Assembly: GCA_938020505.1 (NCBI GenBank)
Contig: CALIHR010000010.1
Location: 1-62,511, forward strand
Direction of reading: 5' to 3'
DNA: 62,511 bases
Source of the DNA: an uncultured Actinobaculum sp.
Lineage (GTDB): Bacteria > Actinomycetota > Actinomycetes > Actinomycetales > Actinomycetaceae
The notes below the pieces were generated by a model, which searched no databases, was not told where the DNA came from, and saw nothing but the letters and a program-made list of their open reading frames with translations. Below, in pieces: positions 1 to 8,722 of the stretch. Each line of letters begins with the position of its first letter. The stretch's first letter is position 1. The position numbers were made by a program, and so were the translations under genes.

Positions 1-1232
1 CGCCGCTGGGCGGAAACCGGCCGGGCCGGCGGACCCGCAGGGCGTCGGGATTCACCGGCGTCGCCGCCGGAGCCGGCGACGCTCCCCTCGGCGCGCCCCC
101 CTTCGCCCTCCGCCGCGGCCGAAGCGCCGGGCGCCTCGGGCCCGGGAAGGAGGAGGCGCGCGCACAGGAGTTCGAGCTGGAGCCGCGGCGAGGTGGCCCC
201 GACCATCCCGCTGAGCGCCTCGTTCGTCAGGTCGGCCGAGCGGGACGCCCCCCGCGCCCCGAGATGCTCGGCCTGGTTGGCCATGCGCTGATACTGGTCG
301 CGGGGAACGGAGACGAGGGCGTCGTCGGCCCCCTCTCCCGCCAGGGCGATGACGATGAGGTCGCGGAGCCGCTGGAGCATGTCCTCGACGAAACGCCTCG
401 GGTCGTGCCCCGATTGGACCACGCGTTCGACAACCGAGAAGAGGGTCGATCCGTCCCTGGCGGCTATGGCTTCGACGGCGTCGTCCAAAAGCGAGCCGTC
501 GGTGTATCCGAGCAGGGCGATGGCGTGGGCGTAGTCGAGCTCTCCGCCGTCGCTGCCGCCCATGAGCTGGTCGAGCACCGAAAGCGAATCGCGCACCGAT
601 CCCCCGCCCGCTCGCACGACGAGGGGCAGCACGCCGCCGCCGACCTCGATTCCCTCCTCGCCGCAGATGCCCGCCATGTAGTTTTCGAGGGTCTCCGGCG
701 GGACGAGCCGAAAGGGGTAATGGTGGGTGCGCGAGCGGATCGTCCCGATGACCTTTTCAGGCTCCGTCGTGGCAAATACGAACTTGACGTGCGGCGGGGG
801 CTCCTCCACGAGTTTGAGAAGCGCGTTGAACCCCTGATTCGAGACCATGTGGGCCTCGTCGATGACGAAGATCTTGTACCTGTCGCGCGCGGGGGCGAAA
901 GCGGCGCGTTCGATGAGCTCGCGGGCGTCGTCGACGCCGCCGTGGCTCGCCGCGTCCATTTCGACGACGTCGAGGCTTCCCCCTCCCCCCAGCGACAGCT
1001 CGCGGCACGACTCGCAGACCCCGCAGGGCGTGTCCGTCGGCGCTTCGGCGCAGTTGAGGCACCTGGCCAGGATGCGGGCCGACGTCGTCTTGCCGCATCC
1101 GCGGGGCCCCGAGAAGAGGTACGCGTGGGCCGTTCGATCGGCGCGCAGCGCGGCCATGATCGGCTTCGTCACGTGTTCTTGGCCGATGACCTCTTGAAAG
1201 GTCTGCGGACGGTAGCGTCGGTACAGTGCCAT
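1..1232 (-). CDS. dnaX: DNA polymerase III subunit gamma/tau, 3' end outside the window
   Basis: Clamp-loader ATPase subunit of the replicative polymerase. The minus-strand protein begins MALYRRYRPQTFQEVIGQEH. It carries a Walker A motif (GPRGCGKTT), the four-cysteine zinc module (CLNC, then CGVCESC), a Walker B DEAH motif (VIDEAHM) and the sensor-1 region that follows LLKLVEEPP. These are the family's hallmark elements in the right order. The start ATG at 1232 gives exactly the family N-terminus. The reading frame is open to position 1, so the C-terminal domains are missing; the last visible part is already an Ala/Gly/Pro-rich linker. The gene is divergent from the lipoprotein at 1425. Longer reading frames on the opposite strand across this gene are antisense shadows. 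Confidence 0.97.
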   Translation of the reverse strand, partial: MALYRRYRPQTFQEVIGQEHVTKPIMAALRADRTAHAYLFSGPRGCGKTTSARILARCLNCAEAPTDTPCGVCESCRELSLGGGGSLDVVEMDAASHGGVDDARELIERAAFAPARDRYKIFVIDEAHMVSNQGFNALLKLVEEPPPHVKFVFATTEPEKVIGTIRSRTHHYPFRLVPPETLENYMAGICGEEGIEVGGGVLPLVVRAGGGSVRDSLSVLDQLMGGSDGGELDYAHAIALLGYTDGSLLDDAVEAIAARDGSTLFSVVERVVQSGHDPRRFVEDMLQRLRDLIVIALAGEGADDALVSVPRDQYQRMANQAEHLGARGASRSADLTNEALSGMVGATSPRLQLELLCARLLLPGPEAPGASAAAEGEGGRAEGSVAGSGGDAGESRRPAGPPARPVSAQR

Positions 1233-1424
1233 GCTCACGGCATAAGTCTACGGGCGCCCTCCGACATTTCGTGGAGCGTTCTTCCCAAGCTGACGCCCGG
1301 CGAACCGAAAGCGCCCCCGCAAAGAAAGTGTGGCGCCCTGCGCACGCGTATGGTCGTCAACGCCGGCATGCGGCAAGATTATAACCAGCGACAACACGGG
1401 TTCATCGATTATCGGAGGGAAACA

Positions 1425-2789
1425 ATGAGGATCCGCAGCATCTTGGCCTTGGCTTTAGCTTCACTGTGCGCAGCGTCGGGCTGCGGTCTTCAGGCCACTT
1501 TGAGCCCGGAGCCCTCCCCTTCGCCGTCTGCCACGGCCGACGGCCCGAAGATGAAAGTCGAAGACAGGAGCAACAGGAAAGCCAGGCAGAGGAGCTTCGA
1601 CCTGCCGCAGGACGGCAAGACGGTGAGGATCGACGGCGGCACCGACATTCCGCCGGGAAGGTACGGAATCTTCGTCAGCGGCAGCCCCCAGGAGCCGATC
1701 AACGTTTTGGACTCCCGCCCGGACGTCTCCGAGGCCCGGCCCTTCTACTCGCAGAACTTCGAAATACCCCAGACGGCGGTGTCCGCGCCGAATGTGGCGG
1801 CCTACACCATGGACATCTCCGAAGACGAACGCATCACCGTGAACGTCAAGGGCGGGGCCAAGCTGCTGTTCAGACCCCAGATGACTTCCAAGCACGACGA
1901 CATTTCCGTCCCCGGCGAGTGGGTGGCCGGCGTCGATTTCCCCGCGGGCAGCTACAAGGTCAAGGCCTCCGCCCCGTCCATGACGAGGATCTACAGGGCC
2001 GACGGCTCGCGCACGTTCCGCGGGGTGCTGGGGCGCAAGGACGAGGCCCCCGTCAGGCAGAGGTTTGACGACGGCGACGTCCTCGCCTACAACCCGATCG
2101 CGGGGGACCCGAGCTCCGCGCCGACGGCGAAGTTGACGCTCGCCAAGGCCGCGGACGCGACGGCGTCGCCCTCCTCGCCCGGCTGGAAGGACACCGCGCC
2201 CAAGAGGGCGGCCGGCTCGCCGATCCCCCTCAACGCCAAGGACACCTACAGGGTGGGCAATCAGATCCCGTCCGGCTATTACAAGATCCGGGCGGTGGCG
2301 CCCGAACAGCTGGCCAGCCTGACGTTCACGATGCACAAGGACAGGAGCCAGGCGCTGGGAAGGATCCTTGTGGAGAACTCGGACCGCTCGCCGATCCCCC
2401 GCGAGAACCTCGCCGACGTCCATCTGGTGAGCGGGCAGAGCGTGAACGTCGACGCGAAGGCGGTGAACGCCGGCGCCACCTATCACCAGCAGGGCAGGGG
2501 TGAGCCGGTGCTTCAGCTCGTGCCCGCGGACAAGCCGAAGGCCGACGTCGCAAAGCTGACGCGCTCCTCGCTGCTGGTCGGCAGCGACATACCGGAGGGA
2601 ACCTACGAGGTGACCGTGACTGAGCGGGGGTATTACGACGTCATGGTCGCCAGCTCGGCCGCTATCACCTACTGGTTCACGAACATCGGCCGCACCCGAA
2701 ACGAGAACACCGCCACAATCGAGCTGCGCAAGGGCGAGTTCATCACGACCGACACGAACAGCTACGTCCAACTCGCAAAGATGAAGTGA
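1425..2789 (+). CDS. Secreted lipoprotein with four IPxGxY-type repeats
   Basis: Predicted 454-residue lipoprotein. The signal peptide MRIRSILALALASLCAASGC has a lipobox (AASGC), so Cys20 should be lipidated and the protein anchored on the outer face of the membrane. A Pro/Ser-rich linker follows. Four modules each contain a D/N-x-P-x-G-x-Y core: near residues 73-80 (DIPPGRY), 171-177 (DFPAGSY), 280-286 (QIPSGYY) and 388-394 (DIPEGTY). These look like repeated small beta domains. I chose the ATG at 1425 because GGAGG lies 7 nt upstream and it directly precedes the signal peptide; the frame stays open far upstream only across antisense dnaX. No catalytic motif is visible, so the function is unknown; an envelope or adhesion role is a guess. 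Confidence 0.85.
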   Translation: MRIRSILALALASLCAASGCGLQATLSPEPSPSPSATADGPKMKVEDRSNRKARQRSFDLPQDGKTVRIDGGTDIPPGRYGIFVSGSPQEPINVLDSRPDVSEARPFYSQNFEIPQTAVSAPNVAAYTMDISEDERITVNVKGGAKLLFRPQMTSKHDDISVPGEWVAGVDFPAGSYKVKASAPSMTRIYRADGSRTFRGVLGRKDEAPVRQRFDDGDVLAYNPIAGDPSSAPTAKLTLAKAADATASPSSPGWKDTAPKRAAGSPIPLNAKDTYRVGNQIPSGYYKIRAVAPEQLASLTFTMHKDRSQALGRILVENSDRSPIPRENLADVHLVSGQSVNVDAKAVNAGATYHQQGRGEPVLQLVPADKPKADVAKLTRSSLLVGSDIPEGTYEVTVTERGYYDVMVASSAAITYWFTNIGRTRNENTATIELRKGEFITTDTNSYVQLAKMK

Positions 2790-3156
2790 GGCGCGGGCCC
2801 GAGGGCGCGCAAAACGGGCAGCCCCCGAAGCTGCGGTCCCGCTGGTCACCCGGCCGCCCGGACTTCCCCGCCCGACTCGGGGCTGCGAAGTCCCCGGGGC
2901 TTGCAGACCTGCCGGACCTCGGGCTGTCGCGCCTGCCGAGTCTGCCCCTGCCGCCGGCTTCAGCCTCTGCATCGACCTTCGCTCGGCTTGAAGCGCCGCC
3001 AGACCTCCGAGCCTCAACGCCCTCCCGGCAGCGCGGTTCCCGTTCAGATCAAATCGCCTCTCCGCATTGGCCGGCATCCTGCCCGGGTCTCTTCGCCTCT
3101 CCGGATTTCCTGTGCGCCCGCTCAAGACTCAGTCGCCTCCGCATTGGGCGGAATGA
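2790..3156. other. Intergenic stretch, no gene seen
   Basis: About 370 bp between the lipoprotein and the SRP RNA. All open frames here are low-complexity shadows. Short degenerate duplications occur, for example two related copies of CGCCT-CCGCATTGG-type sequence near 3056-3074 and 3134-3150. I see no promoter or RNA that I would defend. Confidence 0.5.
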
Positions 3157-3247
3157 AGGACTCCCCACGCACCCGCCAGAGCCCGCATACCCTTGCTGCC
3201 TTCCAGCCCTGGGGGAGTTTTGCGAGGTGACGCCGCATGAGGAGCCG
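3157..3247 (-). ncRNA. ffs: Signal recognition particle RNA (4.5S/small SRP RNA)
   Basis: On the minus strand the sequence contains the conserved SRP apical core: AGGGCTGGAAGGCAGCAAGG (asymmetric loop and GGAA tetraloop that bind Ffh), followed by GGGCTCTGGCGGGTGCGTGG, typical of actinobacterial small SRP RNAs. The 5' stretch GGCTCCTCATGCGG can pair with the 3' stretch GTGCGTGGGGAGTCC, closing the hairpin. I set the ends from this pairing and from the upstream promoter; they may be off by about 10 nt. The RNA works with Ffh and FtsY in co-translational membrane targeting. Confidence 0.93.
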
Positions 3248-3253
3248 CGCTCA

Positions 3254-3283
3254 AGTCTACGGCACAACCGGCATCCGCGCCAA
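3254..3283 (-). promoter_or_regulatory. Promoter of the SRP RNA
   Basis: Minus strand: -35 TTGGCG (3283-3278), an 18-bp spacer and -10 TAGACT (3259-3254). This places the transcription start near 3247, which agrees with the 5' end derived from RNA pairing. Positions are read directly; promoter activity is inferred. Confidence 0.6.
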
Positions 3284-3287
3284 CGGG

Positions 3288-3372
3288 GAAGGCGCCAGTG
3301 CAGCAACGGACCGCGCCGGGGCGACGAACCGCGCCTGGGCAACGAACCGCGCCTGGGCAACGGATCACCCCG
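3288..3372 (+). repeat. Short degenerate tandem repeat
   Basis: Repeated AACCGCGCCTGGGCAACG-like units (about 18 and 15 bp periods) lie just upstream of the SRP RNA promoter. They drift in sequence and do not encode a convincing protein. Confidence 0.5.
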
Positions 3373-3632
3373 GAGCAACGAACCGCTCCGACCGGTGCAA
3401 TGCGCAGACGCGACAGCCGACCGCACATTGACGCCCTTCCAGGCGTCAGAGCATCGAATGGCTTTCAGCGCAGCAGCCAGACGCCAATGCGACAACCTGG
3501 AATCGACAACGAGCCTGTTCCTCATGCGGGCTCGCTATAACGCGAGGCACCGCGCGGTGCGTTCGAGGTCACGTCGATGATTCGGCGCATGTCCAGAATT
3601 TCGGCTATGCTTGTGGGGCGCATTGCGCGCCA

Positions 3633-3717
3633 GGAGGATTCGCCTAGTGGCCTATGGCGCACGCTTGGAAAGCGTGTTGGGTGCAAGCCCTCGGGGGTTC
3701 GAATCCCCCATCCTCCG
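3633..3717 (+). tRNA. tRNA-Ser (anticodon GGA)
   Basis: The acceptor arm GGAGGAT pairs with ATCCTCC at the 3' end, followed by discriminator G. The anticodon arm CACGC-TTGGAAA-GCGTG gives anticodon GGA. The long variable arm of a class II tRNA is present, and the T arm contains GGTTCGAATCC. No CCA is encoded. All parts are read directly. Confidence 0.96.
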
Positions 3718-4027
3718 CCGTTTCTGTTTCACGGGGAATGATCCGTTTCATGGGCAATGACTTTATTATAACGTTTAAAGCAGTTCTTATTACCATTCCA
3801 GCCATCGAAACTGTCATTGGCTTTTCCATCGGTGTAAGACCATCGAATTAGCGGGGCCTAGTTGCCTGACGGCGGTTGCCGGTTCTGACGTTGTTTTGGT
3901 TTGGCGTCTCGTCTCAATCAGTTGAGGCATGGAAAGGTTGGGTGCGTCAGGGCCGGCCAAGCAGCGTCGGGGCTTTGAGGGCCGTTTTCGAGCCAGGGCC
4001 TCGTGAGGGCACAAGAACAAGAGGCGA
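3718..4027. other. Intergenic stretch, no gene seen
   Basis: About 310 bp between tRNA-Ser and the converging acetyltransferase gene. It includes an AT-richer segment (3750-3800). Small open frames have no recognisable content. Confidence 0.5.
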
Positions 4028-4795
4028 TCACTCCAAGCCTGCGGCGCTGTCCACCGCATAGGGTTGGGTCCAGGTCACTGGGATGAAGCCTAGCTTGGTC
4101 AAAATCGGCGCCGAGGTCGGCAGCGCGTCCACCCAAAGGGTCTCGGCCCCCGCCTCGATGGCGGCGGCTATGCGGCTGAGCACCGTCGTGGTGAAGTGTC
4201 CGCGCCGTCGATGCGCGGGAGCGGTGCGGCCCCCGGCCAGCTCTGCCGCCGCGCACGAACGGTCCACGAGAAGGCGGCCGGCTGAGACGGGCGAGCCGTC
4301 GACGTAGACGATGTGAACTTGGAGGCGGTCGGGCTTGTCGGCCATGGCGGCGGCGAGTCGGCTACACTCAGCGTCGACCCCGCTGCGGCCACACTCCCGG
4401 GAGATCCGAGCGTAGTCGGCGAGTTGGGCGACGCTGGCTCGAACCGCCGGCGAGGCCGCCTCCATCCCAGCTCTCACGGCTTCCGGGAGCCGGCGGAGGT
4501 CGAGAGCCAAAACCGTCTCCCGACCCCCGGCGATCAGCCCTGCCTCCAGCAGCGCCGCATCAAGCCGTGCAGGCCGGTCATGGCCGTAGAGCTTCCATTC
4601 AAACTGCGCGCCCCTCTCGCGCGCTAAAGAGATCTCGCGGCCGATGACGTCCGGCAGCGTGGACTCGGGACACGCGCTGTAGACGATTCTGACTTCCGAT
4701 CCATCGGCGCTGGTTTCCCTGACGATCGGCCCTGGAGCGAGAATTCCCGAGCGCCGTCGGATTGTATCGAGTGTCGCCAGCAGCGGCTCAGACAT
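4028..4795 (-). CDS. GNAT-family N-acetyltransferase
   Basis: A 255-residue protein. The C-terminal half resembles a GNAT fold: a beta strand VHIVYVDGSPVSAGRLL, then TAPAHRRRGHFTTTVLSRI, which matches the acetyl-CoA pyrophosphate-binding loop (R/Q-x-x-G-x-G/A, here RRRGHF) and its helix, then a final strand WVDALPTSAPILTKLGFIPV. The N-terminal half may be a degenerate second GNAT domain or a substrate-specific region. I chose the ATG at 4795 (MSEPLLATL) because GGGGG lies about 7 nt upstream; an in-frame start 96 nt earlier has no such support. Substrate unknown. It is convergent with tRNA-Ser and co-directional with the gene at 4958. Confidence 0.75.
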   Translation of the reverse strand: MSEPLLATLDTIRRRSGILAPGPIVRETSADGSEVRIVYSACPESTLPDVIGREISLARERGAQFEWKLYGHDRPARLDAALLEAGLIAGGRETVLALDLRRLPEAVRAGMEAASPAVRASVAQLADYARISRECGRSGVDAECSRLAAAMADKPDRLQVHIVYVDGSPVSAGRLLVDRSCAAAELAGGRTAPAHRRRGHFTTTVLSRIAAAIEAGAETLWVDALPTSAPILTKLGFIPVTWTQPYAVDSAAGLE

Positions 4796-4957
4796 GTCAA
4801 TCCCCCTTTCGGCCGCGCCCGCGCTTTTACGCCGTCCAGGAGGCGCTCCGCGCTGCGGCACATGATATCCGTCAGACAATGAACCAGGCATTCATGGGCA
4901 CCTCAATCACCCGGGTGTCTCAGCCGCACAAGCCGAGCCGCCCGGGGTTCAAATGCT

Positions 4958-5854
4958 TCAGCTGCTCAGGCGGTGCCAGCCGGAGCCCGAGTTCTCCCTC
5001 GGGTCAGCGGCCCTCTTCGGCGTGTAGTCGAAACCGTGGACCTTGACCGTGATGGGCTTGGTCTCCCTGTGCAGGAGCCTGTCGTCGTCGTCCTTGTTCC
5101 CGGTCTGCGGCCACGAGCACCAGGCGTTCAGGTGCATACGCGTGGTCGCCGTCGGCGCCGGGACGTTCTCGGTGCGGCTCCCCTCCCGCAGAAGGCTGGT
5201 GCGATTGCCGTCCCACAGACGCCAGGTGATCTTCCCGGGCTCCCACTTGACGTCCATGTGATAGGTGCGCGTGGCCTCGGGCATCACGTAGGGGCTGATC
5301 TCGAACGACTTGCTGTCGCTGTCCCTGTAGTACGTGAACTTGGCCCGCATCTTGTTGTCTTTCTCGTGCCACCGCGAAGTCTCGATGAGGTCGACTTCGC
5401 TATTGCCTTTCGTGGCATTCGAACCCCAGTCATATGTGAAAGCGCCGAATACTGAATGTTCGTCGAATTCACGAGTGTTCGATGTGAAAGAAAAGCTGTA
5501 GTCTCCGTAGCCGACGGCGTCGGCGCTGACGATCTCCGAACCGGTCATCAAACGCTTTCCGCGGTTGTAGTTGAGCTTCAAAACCAGATCATTGCCTGAA
5601 ACGGAGGCGTTGTCCTTGGACCATTCGTCAGTCCGCATCGGGCCGCCGTCGTTCCAAGCGCTGTCGCGCACGTACCAGTCACGCCCAGCCCACCTGAGTT
5701 TGGACGCCTTCCCGTAAGGGGGCTCGCCGTTTTCCGCCGGCCGCACCTGAGTTTGGGCGGAGCCGGCAGCGGGGCCCGCACTTGCAGGGCCGCCCGGAAA
5801 AGCCATGGATGCTGCGCAAACTGCGGCAGCCAGTGCGACGTACCTTCTCTTCAT
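4958..5854 (-). CDS. Secreted GH16-like (beta-glucanase/transglycosylase fold) protein
   Basis: A 298-residue exported protein. The signal peptide is MKRRYVALAAAVCAASMAFP with a likely cut after PASA. The body reads as a concanavalin-like jelly roll: SGNDLVLKLNYNRGKRLMTGSEIVS, then YGDYSFSF, then NSEVDLIETSRW, with E153-V-D155-L-I-E158 matching the GH16 catalytic E-x-D-x-(x)-E signature, then YHMDVKWEPGKITWRLWDG near the C-terminus. Family knowledge says such enzymes cleave or transfer beta-1,3/1,4-glucans, galactans or similar polysaccharides; substrate cannot be told here. An AT-rich region upstream (5855-6060) is the likely promoter zone. Confidence 0.8.
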   Translation of the reverse strand: MKRRYVALAAAVCAASMAFPGGPASAGPAAGSAQTQVRPAENGEPPYGKASKLRWAGRDWYVRDSAWNDGGPMRTDEWSKDNASVSGNDLVLKLNYNRGKRLMTGSEIVSADAVGYGDYSFSFTSNTREFDEHSVFGAFTYDWGSNATKGNSEVDLIETSRWHEKDNKMRAKFTYYRDSDSKSFEISPYVMPEATRTYHMDVKWEPGKITWRLWDGNRTSLLREGSRTENVPAPTATTRMHLNAWCSWPQTGNKDDDDRLLHRETKPITVKVHGFDYTPKRAADPRENSGSGWHRLSS

Positions 5855-6222
5855 CTATATTTCTCCTTTGCCGTATGAGGATGTGCATCGTCGGGGAGCG
5901 AGTCGAAATGCGCGTTCGTTCGCCTCTAATCTTCCATTCCCGTGCCTCAATCATCCCTTCTCGCGGCCCTGCGCGAAAAGGGGAGTTCGTCCCGAATTTT
6001 AACGATAAAGCTCGTTTAGAATTGTAGACTTGTTGATAAATCATTTTAATTTAAAACAACACTATCGGATGTAAATTTTGCCAAACGGTGTGCGACGAAG
6101 TTTGACAGCGAGACTCAGGCCACCTGAGGTCTTGCAAGGCTTGCCGCAGAAACTCCGATTCGGTTGAGAGGTTAGGCGCAGCACGACGCAGCCCTTCCGG
6201 CGCGGCACTCGGCATGACGCCC
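5855..6222. other. Intergenic, AT-rich upstream region
   Basis: About 370 bp. The segment 6000-6070 is markedly AT-rich compared with the rest of the window and lies upstream of the GH16-like gene. I see no RNA or open frame to defend. Confidence 0.5.
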
Positions 6223-6717
6223 TCAAAGGCCCGCAAGGCCTCTCTCGGCCATCGGCACGTTGGACTCCCCCAGCCGGATCCGCCAGGCGCCGCAGTCGCC
6301 GTCGTCGGCGGCGATCCAACGAGAACGGAGTCGCCCGCCGTCATTGACGACGCCGACGAAGAGGGCCGTCCAGCCCGGGCGCGACAGGCGCTCGAGCCCC
6401 GCGCGCCACCTGGCGAGCACGCAATTGAGGTCTTCAACCGCCTCGGCGGGCATCCATCCTTCGAAGCCGCGGCCGTTCCAGATTAGAAGTGCGTAGGTCC
6501 GGATTCCGGGGAGGGCGCCGTCCGCGTTGGCCACAAGCGCGACCTTCGACCAATCCCACACGACGCTCGCCGCGGCGGCCGCAAGGACATTCACGACCTG
6601 AGCGGCAAAGGGCTCGCCCGCCTCGCGCGCTTCAAGGCTGCGGCCGCGGGTTTCAAGGCTGCGGCCGCGGGTTTCGAGGCTGCGGCCGCGGGTTTCGAGG
6701 TCGCGTTCCCAGGGCAT
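6223..6717 (-). CDS. Hypothetical protein with an N-terminal ETRGRSL heptad repeat
   Basis: A 164-residue protein starting MPWERDLETRGRSLETRGRS; GAAGG lies about 5 nt upstream of the ATG at 6717. Residues 6-30 are three copies of a seven-residue unit encoded by a 21-bp DNA repeat. The rest, beginning FAAQVVNVLAAAAASVVWDW, has an alternating pattern of hydrophobic strands and a helix (YALLIWNGRGFEGWMP, AVEDLNCVLARWRAGLE, WTALFVGVVNDGGRLRSRW). It resembles small actinobacterial proteins of the YezG/DUF600-like kind in general shape only; I do not assign a family. No neighbours in an operon. Confidence 0.55.
   Translation of the reverse strand: MPWERDLETRGRSLETRGRSLETRGRSLEAREAGEPFAAQVVNVLAAAAASVVWDWSKVALVANADGALPGIRTYALLIWNGRGFEGWMPAEAVEDLNCVLARWRAGLERLSRPGWTALFVGVVNDGGRLRSRWIAADDGDCGAWRIRLGESNVPMAERGLAGL
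6631..6693 (-). repeat. 21-bp tandem repeat, 3 copies, in frame
   Basis: Three copies of TTCAAGGCTGCGGCCGCGGG plus one base (one A/G variant) inside the hypothetical gene at 6223. They encode the heptad ETRGRSL, so copy-number change would keep the frame. Confidence 0.85.
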
Positions 6718-7680
6718 TGGACCTTCTTTCTTCGGAGCCGTCCCTCGGGCGGCCTTTCCCAGTTCGAAGCAGCAAGTGCACAGCGGCGAGCGCAGCCGCG
6801 AGCCGTCGCGGCGCACAGACGCCGACGCAAGGCTCGCGAGCGCCTTGAGCAACGCCTGCGAACGCCAACAGCGAGGCCGCCGACGCAGACCGCCAGGAGC
6901 ACCTGCGCGCGACAGTCAAACGATTCACAGGCGTAAGCGACGCGAGCCGCGAGCAGGAAGCGAGACGAACCGCAGGCGCTGATCTCTAAGCCGGCACGCC
7001 GCGCGTGAAGGCGCGCCAACCGCATAATACCCTGCCCCGCCCCCGCTTCTTTCGATGCGCGCAACAGAGTTCGACGCACCTATGACATACACCACTTTCT
7101 TGATTGCGGCCGCTTCCGACGTCGTCTGCGCCGCCCCCGCGGGCATCGACACGAGAGGGCGCTGAGCTCCTGAAGGGCGGAATGGCAACGGATGGCGACG
7201 TCGTCGTACCTCCCCCGCCCGGCGCTCCCGCATGCCAAACGGTTGGGGCGCGGCGTCGAGAAACAAGCCCGTCGGCATCGGAAGGCCAGACCGCCGGAAA
7301 GCGAAGAGACCCCATCTTACTCCCGGAGAGCGCAACCTTTTCACGATGTCGCCCTCAAACTCGCTGAACAATGCTATCGTGTTTGCGTTCTGACGCATTA
7401 TGGTACTCAAGTCCGATTCCTTTCGGTTTCCAGGGCGGCCTCGGGCATGGCGCGCCTCTCAGAAATGAGCTTAGATTCACGCACAATTTAAGGTAGGGTA
7501 GGTGGCAACAAAAGCAGTTGCGCTTAAGCACGCAGCCGGTACGCGGCAGCGGTGTTTCACGCACCAGACGCGACAGCGGTGCTTTGCACGCACTGGCCCG
7601 CCGCTTGAGATCCGCGGGGGCATACAACCAACTGAATCAGGCAACCGAATCCGCACCAGCCAAGCGAAAGAACAATATCT
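6718..7680. other. Long intergenic stretch, no convincing gene
   Basis: About 960 bp. Open frames on both strands have no recognisable motif, no SD and skewed composition, and I reject them. An imperfect direct repeat of GACAGCGGTGCTTTGCACGC type occurs at about 7553-7602. The last 150 bp probably hold the nitroreductase promoter. It may be a decayed gene remnant. Confidence 0.45.
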
Positions 7681-8349
7681 ATGACCACACCCGACATCCC
7701 TCGGAGCGAGATAGCGAACGCGCTCGAGTTTCGCCACGCTTGCAAGGCTTTCGACGCGAGCAGGAAAATACCCGATTCCGACGTCGAACTGATCGTGGAC
7801 GCGATTCGCCTCGCCCCCAGCTCCTACGGCTTCGAGCCGTGGAACGTCATCGTCGCGCAGAGCGAGGACCTGAGGAACGCAGTAAAAGCGTTCGCGGGAA
7901 ACAACGCCGCGCGCTTCGACGCCAGCCACTTCCTCATCTTCACCGCGAAGACGGGCCTGCAGATCACGCGCAAGGGCGGTCACATCGACCACATCCTGCG
8001 GGACGTCCGCGATCTTGACGACGACGAGGCAGCCGACTTCAAGGCCTTCTGGAACAAGTGGGCCGAGCGGGACTTCAAACTGATAACGGCCGACGTCGTG
8101 CATCAGTGGGCCGCGCGCCAGGCGTACATCGCGCTCGGCGGGGCGATGCTGACGGCCGCGGAGCGCGGAATCGACTCGTGCCCGATCGAGGGGTTCTCGA
8201 TCGACGGCGTGCGCGAGATCCTGACCGAGCGAGGCCTCATCGACCCCACGGACTCCGCGCCTGTGGTCATGCTCGCTCTGGGGTACCGAGCCGGCGGCCA
8301 GCCGGCGCATTCGAGGCGCGACCTCGAAGAGATCGTCCGCTGGGCCTGA
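7681..8349 (+). CDS. Nitroreductase family NAD(P)H-dependent oxidoreductase
   Basis: A 222-residue flavoprotein of the NfsB/dihydropteridine reductase-like group. Family hallmarks are FRHACKAFDASRKI (FMN-phosphate binding RxS/C-like loop), AIRLAPSSYGFEPWNVIV (the APSSxNxQPW motif), YIALGGAMLTAAERGIDSCPIEGF and the C-terminal VVMLALGYRAGG. Length fits the family. The ATG at 7681 gives the expected N-terminus, although the SD is weak (GCGAAAGAAC). It likely reduces quinones or nitro-compounds with FMN; the physiological substrate is unknown. The gene stands alone and is followed by a hairpin at 8379. Confidence 0.92.
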   Translation: MTTPDIPRSEIANALEFRHACKAFDASRKIPDSDVELIVDAIRLAPSSYGFEPWNVIVAQSEDLRNAVKAFAGNNAARFDASHFLIFTAKTGLQITRKGGHIDHILRDVRDLDDDEAADFKAFWNKWAERDFKLITADVVHQWAARQAYIALGGAMLTAAERGIDSCPIEGFSIDGVREILTERGLIDPTDSAPVVMLALGYRAGGQPAHSRRDLEEIVRWA

Positions 8350-8378
8350 CCGCGGCGGGCGGACGCGCGCCGCGGAGC

Positions 8379-8398
8379 GCCGGGGCCTGCGCCCCGGC
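8379..8398 (+). terminator. GC-rich hairpin after the nitroreductase gene
   Basis: GCCGGGGC-CTGC-GCCCCGGC: an 8-bp perfect stem with a 4-nt loop. No T-run follows; terminators of this I-shaped type are common in actinobacteria. Confidence 0.5.
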
Positions 8399-8514
8399 CG
8401 GAGCCGCCGCACGCAGGCCCAAGCGCCTTCAGCAGCCGCAAACGGATCAAGAACCCGAAGTCACGCAGGCCGAAAGAGGCCAAAAGGAGGCCAATCAGCA
8501 GGCAGCCAGCACAT

Positions 8515-8557
8515 AAAAGGGGCCCGGGAGAACCCCCACACGAATTCCCCCGGGCCC
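8515..8557 (-). terminator. Intrinsic terminator of the candidate RNA
   Basis: Minus strand: GGGCCCGGGGGAA, a 12-nt loop, then TTCTCCCGGGCCC and CTTTT. The stem is 13 bp with one G-U pair; the T-run fixes the direction as minus. Confidence 0.85.
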
Positions 8558-8722
8558 GGTTTCACGCCCTCGTAGACGTGGATGGCGGTCGTGGTGACTA
8601 ATCAGCTTCGCGCAAAGCCGATGTACTTCCAGGACCGACCGAATGTGGCGGTGGTGGACTTCACCGCCACAGGTGACGACCTTCGACGCACCCCGAACGT
8701 CGCCACCAGTCTTTATAACGTT
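8515..8722 (-). ncRNA. Candidate stand-alone structured RNA of about 200 nt
   Basis: Read on the minus strand, this gene-free segment contains a chain of hairpins: GGTGGCGAC with GTCGTCACC (9 bp with one G-U), GTGGCGGTG with CACCGCCAC (9 bp perfect), GCTT with AAGC, and a final strong hairpin followed by TTTT. A plausible promoter lies upstream: TTGAAC (8753-8748), 17 bp, TGTTAT. No gene lies downstream on the same strand, since the nitroreductase is convergent, so a riboswitch or leader is unlikely. It lacks the signatures of tmRNA, RNase P RNA, SRP RNA and 6C RNA. A small regulatory RNA, perhaps a 6S/Ms1-like analogue, is possible. The 5' end is approximate. Confidence 0.6.

Noticed and set aside
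264..1424. Long open frame running into the lipoprotein gene from the left
   Set aside because: It is antisense to dnaX, whose motifs are unmistakable. The true start at 1425 has an SD and begins a signal peptide.
1461..3125. 554-codon minus-strand frame opposite the lipoprotein
   Set aside because: No SD, no motif, Arg/Gly/Val-rich antisense composition typical of high-GC shadows.
6925..7410. 161-codon minus-strand frame in the long intergenic region
   Set aside because: No recognisable domain, no SD, and rapid composition changes; could at most be a decayed gene.
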